Both the position numbers and the translations under genes were made by a program. The notes below the pieces were generated by a model that did not search any database, was not told the DNA's origin, and was given only the letters and a program-made list of their open reading frames with translations. This document shows, piece by piece, positions 14,497 through 22,233 of a stretch of DNA of 42,099 nt (position 1 is its first letter; every line of letters begins with the position of its first letter). The stretch is from assembly GCF_000425385.1 (NCBI RefSeq), contig NZ_AUDI01000028.1:1-42099 (forward strand), given 5' to 3'. The DNA comes from Pseudoduganella violaceinigra DSM 15887 (GTDB lineage Bacteria; Pseudomonadota; Gammaproteobacteria; Burkholderiales; Burkholderiaceae_D).

Positions 14497-16314
14497 ATGA
14501 AACATCGTATTGCCCTCGGCGCATTGGCGGCTGCCGTTTTGCTGGCTTATGCCCCTGTCCAAGCCCATGCCGCTGCCGCCAAGCCGGCCGCAGTGGAAAA
14601 AGCGCCCGCGAAAAGCAATGAGGCGGCCAAAAAGCAGTTCTGGGCCTTGGCCGACGAGTACTACGATGCCATCGCCAAATTCGATCCAGTGGGCGCCAGC
14701 CAGAACGGCGACAACCGCTTCGACGACCAGCTCGGCACCGCAATCTGGCCGGCCACGCGCGCCAAACAGTTCGACCTGTACCGCGCTTTCACCAAGCGCC
14801 TGCAGGCGATCCCGCGTGCCCAGCTGAACCGCGGCGACCGCATCAGCTATGACGTGATGGCCTTTGAACTGAAGACCTACCTGGCGTTCGAGCCCTTCCC
14901 TGAGCACCTGCTGCCGATCGAGCATATGAGCAGCATGCCGGTCACGCTGGCCAATTTCTCCGGCGGCGACGCTTCGCAGCCGCTGACCACGGTCAAGGAA
15001 TACGAGGCTTACCTGAGCCGCCTGGAGCAGTTGCCGGCATGGATCGACCAAGCCATCGCGAATATGAAGGAAGGCATGGCCAAGGGCATTACCCAGCCGA
15101 AGGCCATCATGATTGCCGCACTGCCGCAGTTCCAGAAGCTGGTCAGCGAAACGCCTGAAAAGAATATCTATTTCACGCCGGTCACCAAGTTCCCGGCCAG
15201 CTTCAGCGACGCCGACAAGCAGCGCCTGAGCGCCGCTTACCGCGCCGTGGTGGCCGACAAGCTGAATCCTGCCATGTCGAAACTGGCCGCCTTCGTCGAG
15301 AAGGAATACATCCCGGCCTGCCGCACCAGCACCGGCTGGAGCGCCCTGCCGAATGGCGAGGCGTGGTACAAGGCGCGCATCGCCGACCAGACCACCACCA
15401 GCAAGAGCGCGGAGGAAATCCACCAGACCGGCCTGCGCGAAGTGGCGCGCATCCAGGCCGAATACGCCAAGCTGGGGCCGAAGCTGGGCTACAACGGCCC
15501 TGCCGCCGGTCTGCCGACCTGGGTCGCGCAGCAGCCGAAATTCTTCCCGTTCAAAACGGAGGACGAGGTGCAGGCCGTGTACCGCAAGCTGAACGACCTG
15601 CTCGACACCAAGCTGCCGTCGATGTTCACCCTGATCCCGAAGGCCAAGCTGGACCTGCGCCTGGAGCCTGAACTGAGCCGCGATACCGCGTCCGACCATT
15701 ACACCTCGCCGGCGCTCGATGGCTCGCGCCCGGGCGTGTTCTGGTCCGTGGTGACCGACCCGACCAAATACGGCAGCACCGGCATGAACACCCTGTTCCT
15801 GCATGAAGGCAAGCCGGGCCACCATTTCCACATCGCGCTGATGCAGGAACTGGACATGCCGAAGTTCCGCAAGTTCGGCGGCAATACCGCCTTCACCGAA
15901 GGCTGGGCGCTGTATGCCGAAACCCTGGGCAAGGAAATGGGCCTGTTCGAAGATCCGGCCCAGTACTTCGGCCACCTGAACGACGAGATGCTGCGCGCCG
16001 TGCGCCTGGTGGTCGACACCGGTATGCACGCCAAGGGCTGGACGCGCGAACAATCGATCAAGTACATGACCGAAACGCTGGGCGACGAGTCGGTGGCGCG
16101 CAACCAGACCGAGCGCTACATGGTCTGGCCGGCGCAAGCCCTGGCGTACAAGACCGGCGCGCTGAAGATCCAGGAACTGCGCGCCAAGGCCGAGAAGGCC
16201 CTGGGCAGCAAGTTCACGCTGGCCAAGTTCCACGCCATCGTGCTGGGCGATGGCACCGTGCCGCTCGCGCTGCTGGAAAACAAGGTCGACGCCTGGATCG
16301 CAAGCGCCAGGTAA
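14497..16314 (+). CDS. DUF885 family secreted metallopeptidase
   Basis: 605 aa. Signal peptide MKHRIALGALAAAVLLAYAP, then an Ala/Lys-rich linker and the DUF885 domain. The zinc site is LHEGKPGHHFHIAL (His436, Glu437, His441-442) with the downstream Glu in FTEGWALYAE (Glu468), a gluzincin-like arrangement. Predicted to act in the periplasm on peptides. The frame is open to 14464 but the signal peptide fixes the start at 14497. Monocistronic; followed by a tandem repeat rather than a clear terminator. Confidence 0.88.
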   Translation: MKHRIALGALAAAVLLAYAPVQAHAAAAKPAAVEKAPAKSNEAAKKQFWALADEYYDAIAKFDPVGASQNGDNRFDDQLGTAIWPATRAKQFDLYRAFTKRLQAIPRAQLNRGDRISYDVMAFELKTYLAFEPFPEHLLPIEHMSSMPVTLANFSGGDASQPLTTVKEYEAYLSRLEQLPAWIDQAIANMKEGMAKGITQPKAIMIAALPQFQKLVSETPEKNIYFTPVTKFPASFSDADKQRLSAAYRAVVADKLNPAMSKLAAFVEKEYIPACRTSTGWSALPNGEAWYKARIADQTTTSKSAEEIHQTGLREVARIQAEYAKLGPKLGYNGPAAGLPTWVAQQPKFFPFKTEDEVQAVYRKLNDLLDTKLPSMFTLIPKAKLDLRLEPELSRDTASDHYTSPALDGSRPGVFWSVVTDPTKYGSTGMNTLFLHEGKPGHHFHIALMQELDMPKFRKFGGNTAFTEGWALYAETLGKEMGLFEDPAQYFGHLNDEMLRAVRLVVDTGMHAKGWTREQSIKYMTETLGDESVARNQTERYMVWPAQALAYKTGALKIQELRAKAEKALGSKFTLAKFHAIVLGDGTVPLALLENKVDAWIASAR

Positions 16315-16332
16315 GCGTTGACGGCTGGGCCC

Positions 16333-16399
16333 GTGGCAAGCAAAGAGCCTGACCCCAAGGTTGCGTGGCAAGCAAAGAGCCTGACCCCAAGGTTGCCAC
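16333..16399. repeat. Palindromic dispersed repeat, tandemly duplicated 32-bp unit
   Basis: Two perfect 32-bp copies (16333-16364 and 16365-16396) begin GTGGCAAGCAAAGAGCC and end CCCCAAGGTTGC. The whole is bounded by GTGGCAA and its complement TTGCCAC (16393-16399). Flanks ACGGC and CCCGTGGCAA are repeated inverted on both sides. A 35-bp relative in the opposite orientation lies at 24861-24895. Sits between convergent genes, as REP-type elements commonly do. Confidence 0.8.
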
Positions 16400-16412
16400 G
16401 GGCTGGGCCGTG

Positions 16413-16856
16413 TTACTTTTTCAGGGCGTAGCGTTTGATGCGCTTGAGCACGAGCTCCGGCAGCGCTGTGATCTGTTTTGCGTGGTTGGCGAACACGATC
16501 TGCTGCCGCCCCACGGCCACCGGGTGTCCTTCGGAATAGAAGCGGAATTCGAGCCAGAATGAGCATTTCCGTACGTCGTAAGTATTGACCTCGCAAGAGA
16601 CTTCCTGAAATGGGAAAGTCTCTTGCAGGTAGTCGTTTTCCGCATGCTTGGTGATAAACACGCCTTCTGCCTGCAACATGTCGCGGGAAATACATTCATA
16701 AAACCATTTTTCCCGGCAGATACCTTGCCATTCGAAATACCGCGCAAAATAAGTATTGCCATAAGCGTTCGAATCCTTCAGGAAAATCGAAAGTTTGTGG
16801 TGGAAGGTCATTTCGGCTGCGGCAGCGGCGTCGGGGGCTGGGACGTGCATATACAT
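16413..16856 (-). CDS. Acyl-CoA thioesterase, hotdog fold
   Basis: 147 aa. The N-terminal part LKDSNAYGNTYFARYFEWQG, followed by CREKWFYECI, is the active-site helix region of 4-hydroxybenzoyl-CoA thioesterase-type hotdog proteins, where Asn/Gly-Asn-Thr-Tyr-Phe-Ala replaces the Asp-based variant. The central beta strands FRFYSEGHPVAVGRQQIVFA follow, with LPELVLKRIKRYA at the end. It would hydrolyse an acyl thioester (CoA or carrier protein) in the cytoplasm. No biosynthetic partners lie nearby. GGAG precedes the ATG at 16856. Confidence 0.8.
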   Translation of the reverse strand: MYMHVPAPDAAAAAEMTFHHKLSIFLKDSNAYGNTYFARYFEWQGICREKWFYECISRDMLQAEGVFITKHAENDYLQETFPFQEVSCEVNTYDVRKCSFWLEFRFYSEGHPVAVGRQQIVFANHAKQITALPELVLKRIKRYALKK

Positions 16857-16873
16857 AGGAATATTTCTCCATA

Positions 16874-16910
16874 AAAAAGTAAAACGGCTTAATGCCAGCC
16901 CTTACTTTTT
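16874..16910. promoter_or_regulatory. Inverted repeat between thioesterase and histidine kinase genes
   Basis: AAAAAGTAA (16874-16882) and its exact complement TTACTTTTT (16902-16910) are 19 bases apart, just upstream of the thioesterase ATG. It may be an operator in this divergent intergenic region or a hairpin in the thioesterase leader. Further right a shorter palindrome ATTTCTTGGAAAT precedes the kinase gene. Confidence 0.4.
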
Positions 16911-17005
16911 CTCATTGGCGCGCAGCATTGTTGATATTCCTCAATACTTGTCCAATTTCTTGGAAATAAGCTGTTAACAATCTGTTTTTCTGCTGAGGAA
17001 ACTCA

Positions 17006-18427
17006 ATGTATTCGCTAATACCGGCATTGGTCTCAGCCCTATTTATTTGCTATGGGCTGTATGTGTTGCGTTCGCGCGGCCCAAACCGGGTCGGCCTGAC
17101 CTTTTTTGCGGTGTGCGCCACCACCTTTTTCTGGCAGGCCAGTTGGGCGCTGCTGTTCAACACGCACAACGATTCCACGGCCATGGCATTGGCGCGCCTG
17201 GGTTACCTGCCCATCCTGTTCCTGCCGACCACGCTGTACCACTTCATCATTGAGCTGACCGGCAGCAAGGATGACCGGCCCGGCCTGTTCGCCAGCTACC
17301 TGTTCGCCTGTACCCTGGGCATGTTGCTGCCGACCACGGACTGGATGCTGTCCGGCCTGCACCATTATTTTTACGGGGCCTATCCGAAGGCGGGCTGGCT
17401 GCATCCGCTGCACCTGGCGCAGACGGTGCTGGTGATCGGCCGCGCTGTCTGGCTGCTGTACCATCGCCAGCAGTTGGCGGTGTCGACCGAGCGCACCCGG
17501 CTGCGCTATGTGATGCTCAGCATCGTGATCTATTTCGGCGCGGCCATCGACTACCTGTGCAATTACGGGGTGGAGATGTATCCGCCGGGCGTCGCCTTCA
17601 TCATGGCGTCGCTGGGCCTGATTGCCCAGGCCATGGTGCGCCATAACCTGCTGGCCGATCCAATGGCGGCGGCGGCGACCATTGCCCATGAGATGCGCAC
17701 GCCGCTGGCCAGCATCCGCAGCCAGACCCGCATCCTGGCGCGCACCTTGCCGGAGCTGATCGCGGGCTACCGGCCCGAACACCAGGGGGCGCTGGGGGCG
17801 CGCCAGCTCGAGCATCTGGGCGAAATCGCGCGCAGCATCGATGCCGAGGTGTCGCGCTCCAATTTCATCGTGGATATGCTGCTGGCCTCGGCCCGCGACG
17901 GCATCATGCGCAACGAGAGCTTTGCCGTGCATTCGGTCAGCGTGTGCGTGGATGAGGCGATGGCCTGCTATCCCTTCTCGGGCGTCGAGCGCTCGCAGGT
18001 GCGCGTCACCATCAGCAATGAGTACACCTTCCACGGTTCGGATGTGCTGCTGATGTTCGTGCTGTATAACCTGTTGAAGAATGCCTTGCAGGCGGTGAAG
18101 GTGAACCGCGGCGGCACGGTGGAGGTGGAGTGCTATTCGCGCGGCATGCATAACTGGCTGGTGGTGACGGACAACGGCCACGGCATCGCGCCCGACGTGC
18201 TGCCCCATGTGTTCGAGCCCTTCTATACCACCCACCGCAATGGCGGCGGCACCGGCATGGGCCTGGCCTTCTGCAAGCGCGTGGTGACGGCCTTCGGCGG
18301 CGAGATCGGCTGCGAGTCCGAGGCGGGCCGCTACACGCGCGTGGCGATCAGCCTGCCGCGCACGGCGGCGTCACCACGCCACGCGTCCAGTAAGCATGTC
18401 GCGGAACATTACCCAGTCGCCCATTAG
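17006..18427 (+). CDS. Sensor histidine kinase with 7TM input domain and CqsS/LqsS-like core
   Basis: 473 aa. Residues 1-215 hold about seven hydrophobic helices of the HisKA_7TM type (AVCATTFFWQASWALLF, LARLGYLPILFLPTTLYHFI). The HisKA H-box is TIAHEMRTPLASIRS (His228). The ATPase has N-box YNLLKNALQ (Asn359), DNGHG (389-393), FEPFYTTH and GGGTGMGL (413-420). The H-box and the FHGSDVLLMFVLYNLLKNAL stretch resemble kinases of the alpha-hydroxyketone quorum-sensing group (CqsS, LqsS, JqsS), but there is no receiver domain and neither an autoinducer synthase nor a response regulator next to it. The last 57 bases overlap the convergent Mpo1-like gene. Confidence 0.85.
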   Translation: MYSLIPALVSALFICYGLYVLRSRGPNRVGLTFFAVCATTFFWQASWALLFNTHNDSTAMALARLGYLPILFLPTTLYHFIIELTGSKDDRPGLFASYLFACTLGMLLPTTDWMLSGLHHYFYGAYPKAGWLHPLHLAQTVLVIGRAVWLLYHRQQLAVSTERTRLRYVMLSIVIYFGAAIDYLCNYGVEMYPPGVAFIMASLGLIAQAMVRHNLLADPMAAAATIAHEMRTPLASIRSQTRILARTLPELIAGYRPEHQGALGARQLEHLGEIARSIDAEVSRSNFIVDMLLASARDGIMRNESFAVHSVSVCVDEAMACYPFSGVERSQVRVTISNEYTFHGSDVLLMFVLYNLLKNALQAVKVNRGGTVEVECYSRGMHNWLVVTDNGHGIAPDVLPHVFEPFYTTHRNGGGTGMGLAFCKRVVTAFGGEIGCESEAGRYTRVAISLPRTAASPRHASSKHVAEHYPVAH

Positions 18428-18676
18428 GCTGAACAAGGGGTATTGAAAGGTCGCTGGGCGGTTGTGCTCGAAGAAGAAGTGGCCGATCCAGGCGAAGCCG
18501 TAGCCGACTAGGGGCAGCAGCCACAGCAGGCCAAGCTCGCCCGTGACCATGGCCGCCGCCACCAGCAGCAGGACGATGCTGGAGCCGGCGAAATGCAGGC
18601 GCCGGCAGGTGCTGTTGGCATGCTCCCGCAGGTAGAAGGGGTAGAACTCCTTAAACGTCCGATAGCGCGTTTCCAT
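18371..18676 (-). CDS. Mpo1-like (DUF962) membrane protein
   Basis: 101 aa. The sequence FKEFYPFYLREHANSTCRRLHFAGS followed by GYGFAWIGHFFFEHNRPATF and a closing FRDMLTGR is the DUF962 signature, with conserved His residues and two hydrophobic segments (about 30-70). Eukaryotic Mpo1 is an Fe-dependent dioxygenase in fatty-acid alpha-oxidation; activity here is inferred from the retained His/Glu pattern. Start at 18676 has GGAGGAAG at a good distance. Overlaps the kinase gene tail by 57 bases and the upstream regulator by 26. Confidence 0.87.
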   Translation of the reverse strand: METRYRTFKEFYPFYLREHANSTCRRLHFAGSSIVLLLVAAAMVTGELGLLWLLPLVGYGFAWIGHFFFEHNRPATFQYPLFSLMGDWVMFRDMLTGRVAW

Positions 18677-19286
18677 CGTCTTCCTCCAGTTGCACATCCT
18701 TGATCAGCTTATCGAGGTCGGTGTCGTCGCCCAGCACGAATACCTTGCGCCCTTCCAGCATTTTGAGGATGAAGGGCTGGCGCTCGCGCAGGCGGCGCTG
18801 GAAGTCGTCCACCGAGTACAGGTTGGGATTTATCTTGCGGCGCAGCAGGCGTTCGGCCACCGGCAGCCGGTTCAGCAGCTCGCCATAGGTGGTGTTCTCG
18901 CCGACCAGCAGCAGCTCGACCGGGGCGAAGGAGTCTTCCGCTTCCTTGACCGTGGTGCCGTAGACGAAGGCCACGCTGAGCTGCTTGCGCATGGGCGCCA
19001 AGGCCGAGTTCAAGACGCTGACCAGGCCGAAGGTTTTCTTGACCAGGCTGGCCAGTTCGGCGTAGACCAGATTGTCCTTGTTGGGGCGGAATTGGCGTAC
19101 GTTGCCGATGCGTTCGGAGACGATCAAGCCCGATTCATGCAAGCGCTTGAGCTCGCGCTGCGCCGATGCGCTGCCCAGCCCGGTCAGGCGCATGATTTCG
19201 TTGAGGTGGAAGCCCTCATTCACGCGCACAAACAGCAAACCCAGCAGTTTTTGCTGGGCAGGGGTAAAGAGGGCCGAGGCAATCAT
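18651..19286 (-). CDS. Winged-helix regulator with degenerate nucleotidyltransferase domain
   Basis: 211 aa. The N-terminal winged helix (ALFTPAQQKLLGLLFVRVNE, then LNEIMRLTGLGSASAQRELKRLHESGLI) is followed from about residue 95 by a nucleotidyltransferase-like domain. The usual GSxARGE...DxD motif is altered to FVYGTTVKEAEDSFAPVELLLVG, losing the catalytic Asp pair, so it should not transfer nucleotides and may instead sense one. Start chosen at ATG 19286 by family length; an upstream ATG at 19313 has a better GGAAGG site and would add 9 residues. A 14-bp palindrome lies just upstream, before the divergent M16 protease gene. Confidence 0.75.
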   Translation of the reverse strand: MIASALFTPAQQKLLGLLFVRVNEGFHLNEIMRLTGLGSASAQRELKRLHESGLIVSERIGNVRQFRPNKDNLVYAELASLVKKTFGLVSVLNSALAPMRKQLSVAFVYGTTVKEAEDSFAPVELLLVGENTTYGELLNRLPVAERLLRRKINPNLYSVDDFQRRLRERQPFILKMLEGRKVFVLGDDTDLDKLIKDVQLEEDDGNALSDV

Positions 19287-19355
19287 AGACCAAATATTAG
19301 CATGGCGTCCCATGCCCTTCCACCAACTTTCACGGGCACTGGCCAATTGGTAAAA

Positions 19356-19369
19356 AAGCATGCATGCTT
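19356..19369. promoter_or_regulatory. 14-bp perfect palindrome, candidate operator
   Basis: AAGCATGCATGCTT lies between the divergent winged-helix regulator and M16 protease genes, 42 bases before the protease start. Size and position suit a dimeric winged-helix protein. No experimental family consensus is known to me. Confidence 0.45.
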
Positions 19370-19410
19370 AGGGGAAAGGCCCCTCCCCATCCCATTTTTG
19401 AAGGACATGC

Positions 19411-22182
19411 ATGAGCAATATCCTCCGCTTCGCAGTCGCCGCGGCCTTGGCCGGCGCTGCCGCCGCCCCGGCGTTCAGCGCTCCGGCCAAGGCCGCTGCC
19501 GCCGCGCCGACAGCCGTTGACCTCCAGCCTTACAGCATTCCTTACAAGAAGTTCGTGCTGCAGAACGGCTTGACGCTGATCGTGCACACCGACCACAGCG
19601 TTCCGCTGGTGGGCGTGAATATGTGGTACCACGTCGGTTCGCGCAACGAGAAGCGCGGCAAGACCGGCTTCGCCCACCTGTTCGAACACTTCTTCTTCAA
19701 CGGCTCCGAGAACTATCCGCATGGCTTCCGCGAAGCGATGGACGACCTGGGCGCTTCCAACCGCAACGGTACCACCAGCAACGATCGCACCAATTTCTTT
19801 GAAGACGTGCCGGTATCGGCGTTGGAGCGTACGCTGTACCTGGAAGCGGACCGCATGGGCTTCCTGGCCAACTACATTTCCAAGGAAATGCTGGAACGCG
19901 AGCGCGGCGTGGTGCAGAACGAAAAGCGCCAGGGTGAGAACCAGCCGTACGGCCGGGTATGGGGCGAACGCACGCAGCATATCTACCCCTATTCCCATCC
20001 TTATTCCTGGCCGGTCATCGGCTATATGGAAGACTTGAACGCGGCTTCGCTGGACGATGTGAAGGAGTGGTACCGCACTTATTACGGCCCCAATAATGCC
20101 GTGATTTCCCTGTCCGGCGATATCACGCCTGAGCGGGCGCTGGAACTGGTGAAGAAATACTTCGACGGCATTCCGGCCGGCCCGGCCCTGGCACGCACCG
20201 GCCAATGGGTGCCTGCGCTGGAGCGCAATATCCGCGATACGATGGAAGACCAGGTGCCGCAGGTGCGCATCCTGCGCAGCTTCCATATTCCCGGCTGGGG
20301 CGACGCCGATGCCCAGCGCCTGCAATTGCTGTCCGATGTGCTGGCAGGCTCGAACAGCGCCCGCCTGAACAAGCGTCTGGTGTTCGAGAAGGGCCTGGCG
20401 ACCAGCGTCGGTGCGGAGGCCGACATCAACGAGATCGCCGGCACCTTCGAGATCTCGGTCACCGTCAAGCAGGGCGTGGACCCGGCCGAGGCCGAGCGCG
20501 AGATGGAGGCCGTGCTGAAAGAGCTGCTGGACAAAGGACCGACAGCTGCCGAATTGGCGCGCGTGAAGACCGCCGGTTTCGCCGCCTTCTCGCGCCGGAT
20601 CGAGCGCCTGGGAGGCTTTGGCGGGCGCAGCGACGTGCTGGCCGAATCCATGACGTTCGGCGGTGCGCCGGACGCTTACCTGCGCAACTTGAAACTGCTG
20701 GCCGATGCCCGACCGGCCGACGTTAAGGCCAGTGCCGACAAATGGCTGCGCGCCAACCACTACACCATGGTGGTTTCGCCTGCCGCCAAGCTGTCCGTCG
20801 GCGCCACCGGCATCGACCGCAAGCTGCTGCCGCCGCTGGGCGCGGCGCCGGACGTCGGCTTCCCGGCAATGCAGCGCGCCACGCTGTCCAACGGCCTGAA
20901 AGTGATCCTGATGGAGCGCCACGGCGCGCCGATCGTCAACGTGGCGCTGGCGGTGGATGCGGGTCTGGCGTCCGACACGCCAGCCAAGGCCGGCCTGGCC
21001 TCGCTGACGCTGGACCTGCTCGACAAGGGCAGCAAGGGGCACGACGCCTTCCAGCTGTCCGATGCGCTGGAATCGCAGGGCGCGCGCCTGTCGACCGGGA
21101 CCCAGGCCGACCAGTCGCTGGTGCGCCTGAATTCCACCGCGCAGAACCTGGGCGCTTCGCTGAACCTGATGGCCGAAGCCGTACTGGCGCCGACCTTCCC
21201 CGAAGACCAGTTCAAGCTGCAGAAGCAGCGCCGCCTGGCGCAGATCGGCCAGGAGAAGGCCAACCCGTTCTCGCTGGCGCACCGCATCAGCTACTTCGCG
21301 GCCTACGGCAACGAACATCCCTATGGCCGCTCGGCCAGCGGCTTTGAGAAGACCGTGGAAGGGCTGACCCACGCCGACCTCGTGAAGTGGCACGCCGACT
21401 GGTTCAAGCCGGGCAGCGCCACCGTGATCGTGAGCGGCGACACCACGATGGACAAGCTGAAGCCGATGCTGGAATCATCCTTCGGCAAGTGGAGCGCGGG
21501 CAGCGCGCCGGCCAAACAGGCGGCGCCAGCGGCCAGCCTGTCCAGCAAACGCGTCTACCTGATCGACAAGCCGGATGCGCCGCAATCGCTGATCATCGCC
21601 ACCCACCTGTCGCAACCCCAGGGGCAGCCGGAGGATCTGGCCATGGAGCCGGTCATGCAGAACTTCGGCGGCATGGCCACCTCGCGCCTGAACCGCAACC
21701 TGCGCCTGGATAAACACTGGAGCTATGGCGTCAGCGGCGCACTGACCAATGTGCGCGGCCAACGCTCCTTCGTGATCCAGGCGCCGGTGCAAACCAACAA
21801 GACCAAAGAGTCCATGCAGGAGCTGGCGAAGGAGATCAAGGATATCGCCGGCGCCCGCCCGATCGCCGGCGAGGAATACCAGAGCATCATGCGCAATATG
21901 ACTGCGCGCATGGCGGGCCGCTTCGAGACCCTGAACGCGCTGGAGAACGCCGCCCTGCAGTCGAACGACCTGAAACGGCCGGACGACTACTGGGCCAAGT
22001 ACGCGGGCAATATCCGCGCCCTGAGCGAGCAGCAGTTGGCCGCCGCCGCACCGAAATACATCAAGCCAGAGGAGGTGGTGTGGGTGGTGATCGGCGACGT
22101 CAAGAAGATCGAAGCTGGCATCCGTGAGCTCAACTGGGGCGAGATTGTCCACCTCGATAGCGACGGCAAGCCGCTGAACTAA
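19411..22182 (+). CDS. M16 (pitrilysin-family) zinc protease, two-lobe
   Basis: 923 aa with signal peptide (MSNILRFAVAAALAGAAAAP onward), so periplasmic. The inverted zinc motif HxxEH is GFAHLFEHFFF (His89, Glu92, His93), with the third ligand Glu171 in VVQNEKR, the standard spacing. A second M16 half begins about residue 490 (ATLSNGLKVILMERHGAPIV) and lacks the zinc motif, as in all inactive C-terminal lobes. The pair forms a clamshell that degrades peptides. AAGGA lies 5 bases before the ATG. Convergent with the M64 gene; GAAGCCGGCTTC in between may form a hairpin. Confidence 0.93.
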   Translation: MSNILRFAVAAALAGAAAAPAFSAPAKAAAAAPTAVDLQPYSIPYKKFVLQNGLTLIVHTDHSVPLVGVNMWYHVGSRNEKRGKTGFAHLFEHFFFNGSENYPHGFREAMDDLGASNRNGTTSNDRTNFFEDVPVSALERTLYLEADRMGFLANYISKEMLERERGVVQNEKRQGENQPYGRVWGERTQHIYPYSHPYSWPVIGYMEDLNAASLDDVKEWYRTYYGPNNAVISLSGDITPERALELVKKYFDGIPAGPALARTGQWVPALERNIRDTMEDQVPQVRILRSFHIPGWGDADAQRLQLLSDVLAGSNSARLNKRLVFEKGLATSVGAEADINEIAGTFEISVTVKQGVDPAEAEREMEAVLKELLDKGPTAAELARVKTAGFAAFSRRIERLGGFGGRSDVLAESMTFGGAPDAYLRNLKLLADARPADVKASADKWLRANHYTMVVSPAAKLSVGATGIDRKLLPPLGAAPDVGFPAMQRATLSNGLKVILMERHGAPIVNVALAVDAGLASDTPAKAGLASLTLDLLDKGSKGHDAFQLSDALESQGARLSTGTQADQSLVRLNSTAQNLGASLNLMAEAVLAPTFPEDQFKLQKQRRLAQIGQEKANPFSLAHRISYFAAYGNEHPYGRSASGFEKTVEGLTHADLVKWHADWFKPGSATVIVSGDTTMDKLKPMLESSFGKWSAGSAPAKQAAPAASLSSKRVYLIDKPDAPQSLIIATHLSQPQGQPEDLAMEPVMQNFGGMATSRLNRNLRLDKHWSYGVSGALTNVRGQRSFVIQAPVQTNKTKESMQELAKEIKDIAGARPIAGEEYQSIMRNMTARMAGRFETLNALENAALQSNDLKRPDDYWAKYAGNIRALSEQQLAAAAPKYIKPEEVVWVVIGDVKKIEAGIRELNWGEIVHLDSDGKPLN

Positions 22183-22233
22183 GCGGCCCCCGGGAAGCCG
22201 GCTTCGCACCGGCAGCGCGCAGCACTCATGCAA

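Noticed and set aside
16333..16399. Tandem 32-bp duplication as an assembly error
   Set aside because: A diverged copy of the same unit occurs at 24861-24895, so the repeat is real; the exact copy number at this locus could still be checked by long reads.
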